64,000 nt of DNA, taken from assembly GCF_916618955.1 (NCBI RefSeq), contig NZ_OU745390.1, positions 372,001-436,000 of the forward strand, read 5' to 3'. The notes under the pieces are model-generated. The model did no database searches. It worked only from the letters and a program-made list of their open reading frames with translations, and was not told the origin of the DNA. Shown piece by piece: positions 1 to 7,609 of the stretch. The translations under genes and the position numbers were made by a program. Numbering within the stretch: position 1 is the stretch's first letter; each line of letters starts with the position of its first letter. This DNA comes from Pseudomonas sp. Marseille-Q3773 (GTDB lineage: Bacteria; Pseudomonadota; Gammaproteobacteria; Pseudomonadales; Pseudomonadaceae).

Positions 1-412
1 CCTGCGGTTGCGCCCAGGCACTGCCCAGGAAGAGGTCTTGAACGCCTGTCGGGCACACCTGGACCAGTTGATGACAACACATGGCAGCAAAGCCTTCGTG
101 GTGCTCAACCGTGACGGTGCCGACCCGGCGCAGGTGGATGTGCGCGATGAGCACGTGCATGACGCTGACGAGCTGTTTGCCGTGATCAGCGGGCGGGCAC
201 AGGTTGGCCTGCGTCTGGGCGATTGGGTGTATTCGCTGCTTTGCGAGAAGGGTGACCAGCTGGTGGTGCCGGCGGGGATCCGACGCTGGGTGGAACTGGG
301 AGATACGCCGTTCTGCCTGGCGCTACGCCTGTACGCCAGCGAGCAAGGTGCAAAGCCGCGCTTTACCGGGGATGAGAGTGCAAGGGCGTTTCTGGGTATC
401 GACGAATTGTAA
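1..412 (+). CDS. acireductone dioxygenase-like cupin, 5' end outside window
   Basis: The reading frame is open at the window edge, so the N-terminus is missing and the 134 visible residues are the C-terminal part. They resemble bacterial acireductone dioxygenase (ARD), the cupin metalloenzyme of the methionine salvage pathway: the EEVLNACRAHLDQLM helix, the EHVHDADE metal box, the GDWVYSLLCEKGD strand and a VPAG loop. Three of the four ARD metal ligands are visible as H49, H51 and E55 (numbered from base 8). The fourth ligand, the histidine in the family motif GTRHW, is arginine here (GIRRW, R93). From this I infer an ARD paralogue with altered metal binding or activity, not the housekeeping enzyme. 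The family assignment is fairly sure; the function is not. Confidence 0.7.
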   Translation, partial: LRLRPGTAQEEVLNACRAHLDQLMTTHGSKAFVVLNRDGADPAQVDVRDEHVHDADELFAVISGRAQVGLRLGDWVYSLLCEKGDQLVVPAGIRRWVELGDTPFCLALRLYASEQGAKPRFTGDESARAFLGIDEL

Positions 413-419
413 TCGCGCT

Positions 420-469
420 ACCGGCCGCTTCACCGGCATTTTCGCGGGCTTGCCCGCGAAGCGGCCGGT
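420..469. terminator. long GC-rich hairpin between convergent genes (REP-like)
   Basis: The outer 12-base arms (420-431 and 458-469) are perfect inverted repeats, and the core GCGGGCTTGCCCGC forms a second hairpin. It lies between the stops of two convergent genes, so it probably works as a bidirectional terminator. It has the core of the common P. putida REP sequence. Confidence 0.6.
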
Positions 470-485
470 GAAGCCATTCCCTGAC

Positions 486-758
486 TCAGCGATAGGTTGG
501 CAAGGCAAAGCGCTGCTGGCTTTGCAGCATGGAGATCACCGGCAACTCGCTGGCCTGCTCGGCCAGGTCACGGCGAATGGCGCTGATTGCCCATGACAGC
601 TGTTCGGCGCTATGCAGTTGGCCATAGGTCAGCACCCGACGGGTCACCTTGCCGTCGGCTGCGCGCAGGGTCAGCAGGATGCCGCCGTCCGGGCGGGGCT
701 GGGTAGTGACCTGGTAGGCTGGAAATACCGAGACGAACTTTTCCTGGATGAGGTCCAT
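486..758 (-). CDS. DUF3509-type small conserved protein
   Basis: This 90-residue protein has no signal peptide or membrane segment. The start is supported by an AGGAG ribosome site just upstream (minus-strand CCAGGAGTTGAT before ATG). The sequence, with an FPAYQVTTQPRPDGGILLTL strand pair and a central VTRRVL motif, fits the short Pseudomonas-restricted DUF3509 family as I remember it. The family has no known function. It converges with the cupin gene and diverges from the ankyrin gene, and shares with the latter a 268-base intergenic region that contains an AT-rich stretch and a palindrome array. Confidence 0.65.
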   Translation of the reverse strand: MDLIQEKFVSVFPAYQVTTQPRPDGGILLTLRAADGKVTRRVLTYGQLHSAEQLSWAISAIRRDLAEQASELPVISMLQSQQRFALPTYR

Positions 759-881
759 ATCAACTCCTGGCAGGTTAGTGGCAATCGTGAACAGGTAGAT
801 TGCAGTCAGCGTGCCAAGAGCTTTGTTTATAAAAATTCCTTTTAAATCAGCGTTTTAGAGTGATTTTGAAAGCGGCGGTCC

Positions 882-925
882 GTGCAATCTGCAAGGTCGT
901 GCATTTTGCACAGTGCATTTTGCAC
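882..925. promoter_or_regulatory. tandem palindrome array GTGCATTTTGCAC
   Basis: The 13-base palindrome GTGCATTTTGCAC occurs twice, at 899-911 and 913-925, separated by one base. A third imperfect copy, GTGCAATCTGCA, lies at 882-893. The array sits about 100 bases upstream of the ankyrin gene and about 125 bases upstream of the DUF3509 gene, in the shared divergent region. It looks like a cooperative operator. The regulator is unknown. Confidence 0.5.
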
Positions 926-1026
926 GGTTCGCCTGGTAGCCTATCGGCTCGATAGAAACTGAACCTTTGACCGGCAACCAGGGCCTGACAAACACTTGGG
1001 CAATGATTGATGCCAGGAGGTTCCCG

Positions 1027-1551
1027 ATGTCCACCCAAACCGCACCCGCCACCATGACCGAAGACGAGGCGGTCGCATTCGCCGAGCAGGTATTCGAGCG
1101 CGCCCGCCAGGGCGATGCCGAGATGCTGGGCCGCCTGCTGGCCAGCGGCCTGCCGGCCAACCTGCGCAACCACAAGGGCGACACCTTGCTGATGCTGGCC
1201 AGCTACCACGGCCATCATGACGCCGTGCGGGTGCTGTTGGCACACGGTGCCGACCCGCTGATTGCCAACGACAACGGCCAGTTGCCCATCGCCGGTGCCG
1301 CGTTCAAGGGCGACCTGGCCATGATCCGCCTGCTGCTCGAGCACGGCGTGCCGGTGGATGCCGCCGCGCAGGACGGCCGCACCGCCTTGATGCTGGCGGC
1401 CATGTTCAACCGCGGTGAGATTCTCGATTACCTGCTGGCCCAGGGCGCCGACCCGGCGCGCCAGGATGCTCGCGGGGCCACCGCGCTGATGGCAGCGCAA
1501 ACCATGGGCGCAGTGGACGCCGCAGCACGGCTGCAAGCGCTGGTCGGCTAA
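1027..1551 (+). CDS. ankyrin repeat protein
   Basis: A 174-residue soluble protein. I chose the ATG at 1027 because CCAGGAGG lies 6 bases upstream; the frame is open further up but without a ribosome site. After an acidic N-terminal helix there are about four ankyrin repeats, seen as GDTLLMLASYHGHHDAVRVLL, GQLPIAGAAFKGDLAMIRLLL, GRTALMLAAMFNRGEILDYLL and GATALMAAQ. Ankyrin repeats mediate protein-protein contacts. Pseudomonas AnkB-type proteins of this size are often found next to catalase genes, but none is present here. A small hairpin follows the stop. No signal peptide is seen, so it should be cytoplasmic. Confidence 0.8.
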   Translation: MSTQTAPATMTEDEAVAFAEQVFERARQGDAEMLGRLLASGLPANLRNHKGDTLLMLASYHGHHDAVRVLLAHGADPLIANDNGQLPIAGAAFKGDLAMIRLLLEHGVPVDAAAQDGRTALMLAAMFNRGEILDYLLAQGADPARQDARGATALMAAQTMGAVDAAARLQALVG

Positions 1552-1610
1552 CCGCAAGGGGGCGTTTGCGGCTATCCTTGGCGACTTTTCACCCGTCGCA
1601 GGCCCCTTTC

Positions 1611-2141
1611 ATGAAAACTCAGTTGCGCGAATTCATCAGCCTCATTGGCGCTGGCTGCATGCGCGAGGAAGACATCGAGCGCATCGCCGACGAGGCCGCC
1701 CAGGCCTACGCCGACCCGGCCGCCTTCCTGGCCGCCAACCCCGACATCAACTACGACGACAGCTTCCCCATCCCGCTGGGCGAATGGGTGGTACTGGGCA
1801 GCCTGCCGGACACCGTGGTGTTCCAGGCCGACAGCTACCAGGACCTGTTCCAGCAGATCAGCGCTTCGTTCGACCAGAGCGTACCGTTTACCCTCAAGCC
1901 CAAGCAGTTGGCCCGCACCGAGCCGCTGACCGCGCTCAACCGCATTCAGGTGCAGATGGGGGCGCTGAACAAGGAAGCGGGGGGTTATGTATTGCTCAAC
2001 TTCAGCCAGTTGCTGGATGACGAGCTACAGATGGTGATGGTGGGGCAGAACGACCTGGCACGGGTGCTGGAGCTGGGGGCAGAAGTCGGCATCAGGGTCG
2101 AGCCGGCCCTGGAAGCGTTGAAGGTGGCGGTACACGTTTGA
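1611..2141 (+). CDS. conserved hypothetical protein
   Basis: A 176-residue acidic soluble protein starting at ATG 1611. An upstream in-frame start at 1566 would add 15 residues without a ribosome site. It has a helical N-terminus followed by a hydrophilic linker (DINYDDSFPIPLGEWVVLG) and an alpha/beta C-terminal half ending in VEPALEALKVAVHV. I do not recognise it firmly; it may belong to a DUF6630-like family. It follows the ankyrin gene by 59 bases on the same strand and could share its transcript. It ends at a REP pair that separates it from the convergent ZIP gene. No catalytic motif is apparent. Confidence 0.6.
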   Translation: MKTQLREFISLIGAGCMREEDIERIADEAAQAYADPAAFLAANPDINYDDSFPIPLGEWVVLGSLPDTVVFQADSYQDLFQQISASFDQSVPFTLKPKQLARTEPLTALNRIQVQMGALNKEAGGYVLLNFSQLLDDELQMVMVGQNDLARVLELGAEVGIRVEPALEALKVAVHV

Positions 2142-2159
2142 TTGCACCTTTTGCCTGTT

Positions 2160-2219
2160 CGCGGATAAAACCGCTCCTACAGGCCCGGTGATATCCCTGT
2201 AGGAGCGGATTTATCCGCG
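2160..2219. repeat. REP inverted pair between convergent genes
   Basis: Two 23-base arms (about 2161-2183 and 2196-2218) are inverted copies with one mismatch, with cores GCGGATAAAACCGCTCC and GGAGCGGATTTATCCGC. The pair lies between two convergent stops, as P. putida REP elements usually do, and could terminate both transcripts. Confidence 0.7.
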
Positions 2220-2246
2220 AGAAGCCGGCCCAGGCAACTGATGACG

Positions 2247-3185
2247 TCAGCCCAGCGCCGTATCCAGAAACATCATCACCGCAAACCCACCCATCAGCCC
2301 CAGGGTCGCCGTGGTCTGGTGCCCGTTGCGGTGGGTTTCGGGAATCACTTCGTGGCTCACCACGAAGATCATCGCCCCCGCCGCCAGCCCCATGCTGATC
2401 GGGTAGGCCAGGGCAAAGCCGGTCGAAATGCCCAGCCCGATCACCGCCCCTAAGGGCTCCATCAGCCCCGACCCGATCGCCACCAGTGCCGCTTTCAGGT
2501 TCGACAGCCCCGTGGCCCGCAGGGCCAGCGCCACGGCCAGGCCTTCGGGGATGTCCTGGAGGGCGATGGCGGTGGTCAGAGGCAGGCCGATATTCATGTC
2601 ACCGTTGGTGAAGCTGACGCCAATCGCCATGCCTTCCGGCAGGTTATGCAGGGTGATCGCCAGCACGAACAGCCACACCCGGCTGAACCGTTCGGTTTCC
2701 GGCCCGGCCACACCGACACGTTCATGCTCGTGCGGGGTGAAACGGTCCAGGCCGAGCATCAGCAGCACGCCCAGGCTCATGCCCACGACCACGGTGAACG
2801 CCGCAGCAGGGCCATTACCGGTGATTTCCCGGGCTGCGTCCAGGCCCGGCAGAATCAGCGAGAACGAACTGGCCGCCAGCATCATGCCGGCGGCAAAGCC
2901 CAGCATCACGTCCTGGCTGCGCGTGCTGACGTCACGCAGGACCACTGCCAGCACCGCACCCAGGGCGGTCGCGCCGAAGCCGGACAAGCCGCCCAGTGCT
3001 GCCAGGTGCAGGTGCTGGGCATGGTCGCCATTAATTGCGTTCCACAGACTCGCTCCCAGCAGTACCAGCACCGCCAGCAGGCTCAGGGCCAGGCCGGCGC
3101 CGATCCACGGGCTGCTGTGCATCTGCTGGCGCCAGGCACTGACGGGTGAAGGCGGGGTGACGCTGTGGGTGTGTGCGGGGGGCAT
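2247..3185 (-). CDS. ZIP family divalent metal transporter
   Basis: A 312-residue integral membrane protein with about eight hydrophobic segments. The ZIP family signature is clear: HNLPEGMAIG and QDIPEGLAVALAL carry the His, Asn, Glu and Asp residues that form the metal path in transmembrane helices 4 and 5. A histidine-rich cytoplasmic-type loop (TPHEHERVG) precedes helix 4, as is common in the family. ZIP proteins bring zinc, iron or manganese into the cytoplasm; the exact metal cannot be read from sequence. The start is supported by GAGG about 6 bases upstream on the minus strand. It is longer at the N-terminus than E. coli ZupT (about 257 residues). Confidence 0.85.
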   Translation of the reverse strand: MPPAHTHSVTPPSPVSAWRQQMHSSPWIGAGLALSLLAVLVLLGASLWNAINGDHAQHLHLAALGGLSGFGATALGAVLAVVLRDVSTRSQDVMLGFAAGMMLAASSFSLILPGLDAAREITGNGPAAAFTVVVGMSLGVLLMLGLDRFTPHEHERVGVAGPETERFSRVWLFVLAITLHNLPEGMAIGVSFTNGDMNIGLPLTTAIALQDIPEGLAVALALRATGLSNLKAALVAIGSGLMEPLGAVIGLGISTGFALAYPISMGLAAGAMIFVVSHEVIPETHRNGHQTTATLGLMGGFAVMMFLDTALG

Positions 3186-3311
3186 GGCAACCTCGAGGTC
3201 GGTGGATGGGGCAGTTTATGCAGTGACCCGCGCAAACGGCCAAGGATTCCCTTCTATCGACGTGATAGCTGGCTATGCTGTGCAGTAAAGCCTCTGGACG
3301 GGAGTTTGGGC

Positions 3312-3503
3312 ATGGGGTCGACGTTCAACAGCCTGGTCGGGCTGATCATCCTGGCACTGGATATCTGGGCCATTCTGCATGTCATCAAGAGCGGCAGCGA
3401 AGTGGGTATCAAGGTGCTGTGGATCTTGCTGATCGCCTTGCTGCCGGTGGTGGGGCTGGTGATCTGGGCGATAGCCGGGCCGCGGGGAAATGTGCGTATC
3501 TGA
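3312..3503 (+). CDS. small PLDc_N-type membrane protein
   Basis: This 63-residue protein starts at ATG 3312, preceded by GGGAGT. It has two hydrophobic segments (about residues 7-24 and 34-56) joined by a short KSGSEVGIK loop, and ends GPRGNVRI. The arrangement, including D17-I-W and the IWAIAGPRG end, fits the phospholipase-D-nuclease N-terminal (PLDc_N) family of small inner-membrane proteins. The family name comes from sequences fused to cardiolipin synthases; stand-alone copies have no known function. It lies between the divergent ZIP gene and the LtaS-like gene on its own strand. Confidence 0.65.
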   Translation: MGSTFNSLVGLIILALDIWAILHVIKSGSEVGIKVLWILLIALLPVVGLVIWAIAGPRGNVRI

Positions 3504-3644
3504 GCGCCGTAACAGACAAAGCCGGCAACACCTTCGTGACAAAATTTTCACATTGGGTTAAAGAGAATTCGCCCCCGCACACAGCTGCGTTGGTAAACTC
3601 CAGCGCCATCTTCGCAAACCCGCCATCCTAGGACCTTCCCATTC

Positions 3645-5720
3645 ATGGCCAACCCTGACGCCTTGAAGCAACGGGGCGCGCGAGCGCCGTTCACGCCGAC
3701 CCTCAAATCCCACCTGGCCTTCACCCTGCTCAGTGGCCTGGTGATCATGTTGATGCTCAGCCTCGTGCGCCTGGCGCTGCTGGTCTACAACAGCGACATG
3801 ATTGGCGAAACGCCCTATGCGACGGTCGCCGAAGGCTTCCTCAACGGCCTGCGCTTCGACTTGCGGGTGGTGGTGTACCTGAGCATTCCGCTGCTGCTGG
3901 CCATCCTCAGCCCCTGGGCCATGGCCCGGCGTGGCGTGTTCCGTTTCTGGCTGACCATCACCTCGAGCGTGGTGATGTTCCTCGGCCTGATGGAAATGGA
4001 CTTCTACCGCGAGTTCCACCAGCGCCTCAACGGCCTGGTCTTCCAGTACATCAAGGAAGACCCGAAGACCGTGCTGAGCATGCTCTGGTACGGCTTCCCG
4101 GTGGTGCGCTACCTGCTGGCCTGGCTGTTCGGCACCTGGTTGCTGAGCCTGCTGTTCAAGGGCATCGACCGCATCACCCGTGGCACTGGCTCCGGCGAGG
4201 TCACCCTGCAGCGCCGCGTGGCGCCGTGGTACAACCGCCTGGCAGTGTTCATGGTGATTCTGCTGGTGGCGGTGATTGCCGCGCGTGGCACCCTGCGCCA
4301 GGGCCCGCCGATGCGCTGGGGGGATGCCTTCACCACCGACTCCAACTTCGTCAACCAGCTGGGCCTGAACGGCACCCTGACCCTGATCGATGCCGCCAAG
4401 AGCCGTTTCGGCGAGGACCGCGCCAACATCTGGAAGCCGGTGCTCAAGCAGGATGTGGCCACGCAAAGCGTGCGCGAGCAGCTGCTGACCGCCCACGATA
4501 CGCTGGTCGATGCCGACGAGGCAGCCATCCGCCGCGACTTCGTGCCGCCGGCCGAGCGCACCCTGCCGATCAAGAACGTGGTGGTGATCCTCATGGAAAG
4601 CTTCGCCGGCCACTCGGTCGGTGCGTTGGGCAGCCCCAACAACATCACCCCGTACTTCGACAAGCTGGCCAAAGAGGGCCTGCTGTTCGACCGCTTCTTC
4701 TCCAACGGCACCCATACCCACCAGGGCATGTTCGCCACCATGGCCTGTTTCCCCAACCTGCCAGGCTTCGAATACCTGATGCAGACCCCGGAAGGCGGCC
4801 ACAAGCTGTCCGGCCTGCCGGCCCTGCTCAGCGCCCGCGACTACGACGACATGTACGTCTACAACGGCGATTTCGCCTGGGATAACCAGTCCGGGTTCTT
4901 CGGCAACCAGGGCATGACCACCTTCATTGGCCGTAACGACTTCGTCAACCCGGTGTTCTCCGACCCCACCTGGGGTGTGTCCGACCAGGACATGTTCGAC
5001 CGTGGTGCCGAAGAGCTGGCCAAGCGCGACGGCAAGAAGCCGATCTATGCGCTGCTGCAGACCCTGTCCAACCACACGCCGTACGCACTGCCCAAGGACC
5101 TGCCGGTGGAAAAGGTCACCGGGCAAGGTCGCCTGGACGAACACCTTACCGCCATGCGCTATTCAGACTGGGCGCTGGGGCAGTTCTTCGAGAAGGCGCG
5201 CAAGGAGCCGTATTTCAAGGAGACCCTGTTCGTCATCGTCGGCGACCATGGCTTTGGCAACCACCAGCAGGTCACCGAGCTGGACCTGGGCCGCTTCAAC
5301 GTGCCGTTGCTGCTGATTGCTCCGGGCATCCAGGAGAAGTTCGGTGCGGTCAACCACACCGTGGGCACCCAGGTCGACATCGTGCCGACCATCATGGGCC
5401 GCCTGGGTGGCCAGGCCCGGCATCAGTGCTGGGGCCGCGACTTGCTCAACCTGCCTGAGGGCGACCAGGGCGTGGGCATGATCAAACCGTCGGGCAGCGA
5501 GCAGATCGTCGGCCTAGTGCAAGGCGACCGCATCCTGATCGAGTCCAAGGACATGACCCCGCGCATGTACCGCTACCAGCTGGGTCGCGAGTTCAAGGCT
5601 GAGCTGATCGAAAGCCCGGACCAGCCGGAAATGCTGAAGAAGCTCGAGGCGTATATCCAGACGGCGACCAAGAGCCTGCTGGATAACACCGCTGGTGTCG
5701 TGCACGGTACACCGAAGTAA
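3645..5720 (+). CDS. LTA synthase family sulfatase / phosphoglycerol transferase
   Basis: A 691-residue inner-membrane enzyme. Five hydrophobic segments fill roughly residues 25-225, followed by a large periplasmic alkaline-phosphatase/sulfatase-fold domain. Metal-site motifs are visible: VVVILMESFAGHS (ligand Glu), the SNGTHTHQG segment carrying the likely catalytic Thr, and VIVGDHGFGNH (Asp-His ligands). Known relatives are LtaS of Gram-positives and OpgB-type phosphoglycerol transferases of proteobacteria; in a Gram-negative cell, transfer of phosphoglycerol or phosphoethanolamine groups to periplasmic or outer-membrane glycans is plausible. The substrate is inferred. It stands alone, with a GGGCCGCTTTGCGGCCC hairpin after the stop. 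Confidence 0.85.
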   Translation: MANPDALKQRGARAPFTPTLKSHLAFTLLSGLVIMLMLSLVRLALLVYNSDMIGETPYATVAEGFLNGLRFDLRVVVYLSIPLLLAILSPWAMARRGVFRFWLTITSSVVMFLGLMEMDFYREFHQRLNGLVFQYIKEDPKTVLSMLWYGFPVVRYLLAWLFGTWLLSLLFKGIDRITRGTGSGEVTLQRRVAPWYNRLAVFMVILLVAVIAARGTLRQGPPMRWGDAFTTDSNFVNQLGLNGTLTLIDAAKSRFGEDRANIWKPVLKQDVATQSVREQLLTAHDTLVDADEAAIRRDFVPPAERTLPIKNVVVILMESFAGHSVGALGSPNNITPYFDKLAKEGLLFDRFFSNGTHTHQGMFATMACFPNLPGFEYLMQTPEGGHKLSGLPALLSARDYDDMYVYNGDFAWDNQSGFFGNQGMTTFIGRNDFVNPVFSDPTWGVSDQDMFDRGAEELAKRDGKKPIYALLQTLSNHTPYALPKDLPVEKVTGQGRLDEHLTAMRYSDWALGQFFEKARKEPYFKETLFVIVGDHGFGNHQQVTELDLGRFNVPLLLIAPGIQEKFGAVNHTVGTQVDIVPTIMGRLGGQARHQCWGRDLLNLPEGDQGVGMIKPSGSEQIVGLVQGDRILIESKDMTPRMYRYQLGREFKAELIESPDQPEMLKKLEAYIQTATKSLLDNTAGVVHGTPK

Positions 5721-5730
5721 GGCGCAATCA

Positions 5731-5747
5731 GGGCCGCTTTGCGGCCC
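5731..5747 (+). terminator. short GGGCCGC hairpin
   Basis: GGGCCGCTTTGCGGCCC is a perfect 7-base stem with a TTT loop, 10 bases after the stop of the sulfatase gene. It lacks a long T run. Similar hairpins recur at gene ends in this window. Confidence 0.45.
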
Positions 5748-5848
5748 ATTCGCCGGCAAGCCTCCCCCGACTGAACATTCTTCCTGCCCCAGGGTCATTT
5801 ATTCAGGCATCACACACCTGTGTTCCCTGAATTTAGAGGGCTCGTTCA

Positions 5849-6085
5849 ATGAAAGAGTGGGAAGTCATCTTTGCCGACCAGAAAGGCGAACCGTCCTCGC
5901 TGGTGCTGCATGCCGAGCATTGTCCCAGTGAAGAGGACGCAGCCCGGGCGATACGCTCGCACCTGTTCCCGGTGATGGATGAGCTGGACCTCAACGACTT
6001 CCAGGACCGCACCATTTCCCCCACCGCCCGCTGGCTCAAGGAGCAGAGCGGCGTGACCATCACCAGTATCCACGAAGCGCCCTGA
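5849..6085 (+). CDS. small acidic hypothetical protein
   Basis: A 78-residue, strongly acidic soluble protein (MKEWEVIFADQKGEPSS start). No ribosome site stronger than AGAGGG is seen upstream, but the frame has normal codon use for this genome and ends cleanly. I do not recognise the family. It lies between the sulfatase gene and the RraB-like gene, all on the plus strand, with 128 and 175 bases of spacing, so it is probably transcribed on its own. No cysteine pairs beyond one Cys, no signal peptide and no membrane segment are present. Confidence 0.6.
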   Translation: MKEWEVIFADQKGEPSSLVLHAEHCPSEEDAARAIRSHLFPVMDELDLNDFQDRTISPTARWLKEQSGVTITSIHEAP

Positions 6086-6260
6086 TCCGCTTGTTTGCGT
6101 GGTGCCCTGGCAGGCACTACGCTGGTGGAAGGTGCCTGTTGTTCTGCAGGTAGGCACCGCATCCCTTCGCGTCTTGCATCAGCTCGAACTGCCCGGCCGC
6201 TGCCGGCAGGTGCGTAGTGCACGGAAAGTCTATCCATCGCATTATTCAGGAGGACGATTC

Positions 6261-6593
6261 ATGAGCAGCCAGAACGACGATATCAGCAGCAACGTCCTGC
6301 GCCAGATGAAAGCAGGCGGTTTCGACTTCACCCAGATCCACCCCATCGAGTTCTACGCGGTATTTCCCGACGAGGACGGGGCCCGTCGCGCCGCCGGGCA
6401 GTTTCGCGGCGAGTCCCTCAACGCCCAGGTGAAGGAGTTGGGTGACGGGGCCTGGCACCTGGAGCTGAGCAAGGTCATGTATGCCACCTACGGTGGGATA
6501 GGCGACTTCGAAGAGACTTTCGAACAGCTGGTAACGCCCTATGGTGGCGAGGTGGAAGGCTGGGGGGTCAAGCAGGAGCGGGTCATCGCCTGA
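6261..6593 (+). CDS. RraB-type ribonuclease E regulator
   Basis: A 110-residue acidic protein starting at ATG 6261 behind a strong CAGGAGGA site; the longer upstream frame is not needed. The pattern NVLRQMKAGGFDFTQIHPIEFYAVFPDEDGARRAAGQF fits the RraB family (PF06877-like), whose E. coli member binds RNase E and alters degradosome activity. The family shares the D-H-P-hydrophobic-F core and a C-terminal Y-GG-x-GWG motif, seen here as YGGEVEGWGV. The target RNase E gene lies in the same window at 53.4 kb. That it acts on RNase E in this organism is inferred. Confidence 0.75.
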   Translation: MSSQNDDISSNVLRQMKAGGFDFTQIHPIEFYAVFPDEDGARRAAGQFRGESLNAQVKELGDGAWHLELSKVMYATYGGIGDFEETFEQLVTPYGGEVEGWGVKQERVIA

Positions 6594-6608
6594 GCGTATT
6601 GTGCCGTT

Positions 6609-6632
6609 GCTTCGCGGGTTGGCCCGCGAAGC
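6609..6632. terminator. 10-bp perfect hairpin between convergent genes
   Basis: GCTTCGCGGG and CCCGCGAAGC form a perfect 10-base stem with a TTGG loop, between the stops of the RraB-like gene and the cytochrome gene. It matches the REP core and probably ends both transcripts. Confidence 0.6.
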
Positions 6633-6646
6633 AGTACGCGCAACGC

Positions 6647-7447
6647 TCAACGCTTGCGCTTGGCCATGTGCGCCAGGTAGGCCAGCAGGTTATCCAGTTC
6701 CTGTTCGCTCAACACACTTTGTGCAAACCCCGGCATTTTCGCCTGCGGCCATTGCCTCAGGCTCTGCGGGTCGCGAATCAACTGCCGCAGATACCCCGGC
6801 TGGAAATACTCGGTCGGGTTGTGCGGCACATTCAGGTCCGGGCCCAACTGTGCATCACCCGCGCCGTTGAGCCGGTGACACGCCAGGCAGTTCTGCTGGA
6901 ACAAGGCAAAGCCCTGGCGTACCGGGCTGTCGGCAGGCAGCTTCGGGTCGGGCAGCAGCGCCGGGAAGCGCGCCTCGACAGAGGCGAGCCTGCGAATCGT
7001 GGAAATCTGGAACGGCCACTGTTCCGGACGGATGCCGCTGGCCTGCGGTGCGGTCCACACCAGGTAGAACGGCCCGGCACTCGGTTTGCCCTGGCCCAGT
7101 GCCGGCCACGGCTTGCCCGGGTCCTCCACGGCCAGCCAGGCTTGTGCCGGGCCTTTTTGCAGCAGTGGCGCGGCGGGCATCTCGGCAGCAAACCCGTCCA
7201 GCGCTACCGCCTGCAGATGGTCGCTGGGGCCGACACCCTCGAGCAGCACGGCCAGCGGTACCGCCCGATAGCGCATAGGCCGCTGATAGGAAACGTCCTG
7301 GTCAATGCTGATGTCCCGCGCCTGCGGGTGCGCCAGCAGTTCGGCGCTGCTCCACTGGCGCGGCGTGGCGCCCAGTTCGAGCTGCAGTTGTGCCGCCGAC
7401 AGCGGCAGGCTCAGGAACAACGCTAACAGTACAAGGCAGTGGCGCAT
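6647..7447 (-). CDS. periplasmic cytochrome c with N-terminal molybdo-like domain
   Basis: A 266-residue protein with a signal peptide (residues 1-19, cleavage near LSAA-Q). Residues 20-155 look like a reduced sulfite-oxidase/molybdopterin-binding fold: YRAVPLAVLLEGVG, LQAVALDGFAAEMP and a PFYLVW...PFQISTIRRL stretch. I see no cysteine to ligate molybdenum, so this domain is probably not catalytic. Residues 175-262 are a class I cytochrome c: CLACH (C187, C190, H191) binds haem, and M238 in KMPGF is the likely sixth ligand. It should be exported and carry electrons in the periplasm. It lies 66 bases after a small membrane-protein gene on the same strand. Confidence 0.75.
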   Translation of the reverse strand: MRHCLVLLALFLSLPLSAAQLQLELGATPRQWSSAELLAHPQARDISIDQDVSYQRPMRYRAVPLAVLLEGVGPSDHLQAVALDGFAAEMPAAPLLQKGPAQAWLAVEDPGKPWPALGQGKPSAGPFYLVWTAPQASGIRPEQWPFQISTIRRLASVEARFPALLPDPKLPADSPVRQGFALFQQNCLACHRLNGAGDAQLGPDLNVPHNPTEYFQPGYLRQLIRDPQSLRQWPQAKMPGFAQSVLSEQELDNLLAYLAHMAKRKR

Positions 7448-7513
7448 GGGTAATCTCCGACCATCAAGGCCAGCAGGTTACCTGTGCGTTGCCTGTTGAC
7501 GCCACAGCGGCAA

Positions 7514-7609
7514 TCAGCCGAACAGCCGTGTCAGGTTCGGCAGGATCAGCAGCAGCGTCGTGGCGAAGAGAATGAGCCCAGCTTGGCGAATTTTCGATTG
7601 TGTGAACAT
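7514..7609 (-). CDS. 31-residue single-pass membrane protein
   Basis: This short frame (MFTQSKIRQAGLILFATTLL start, ending NLTRLFG) encodes a cationic N-terminus and one hydrophobic segment of about 17 residues. A GAAGG ribosome-site-like sequence lies about 11 bases upstream. It is too short for normal gene finding. The same frame is open upstream to 7756, but that part looks non-coding. It is similar in size and shape to small inner-membrane proteins that accompany respiratory enzymes (CydX-like), and it precedes a cytochrome c gene. The link is only inferred. Confidence 0.5.
   Translation of the reverse strand: MFTQSKIRQAGLILFATTLLLILPNLTRLFG

Noticed and set aside
3558..5144. 528-codon open frame antisense to the LtaS-like gene
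   Set aside because: The protein is rich in His, Gln, Val and Gly with no domain, and lies exactly opposite a well-supported gene; long antisense frames are common in high-GC DNA.
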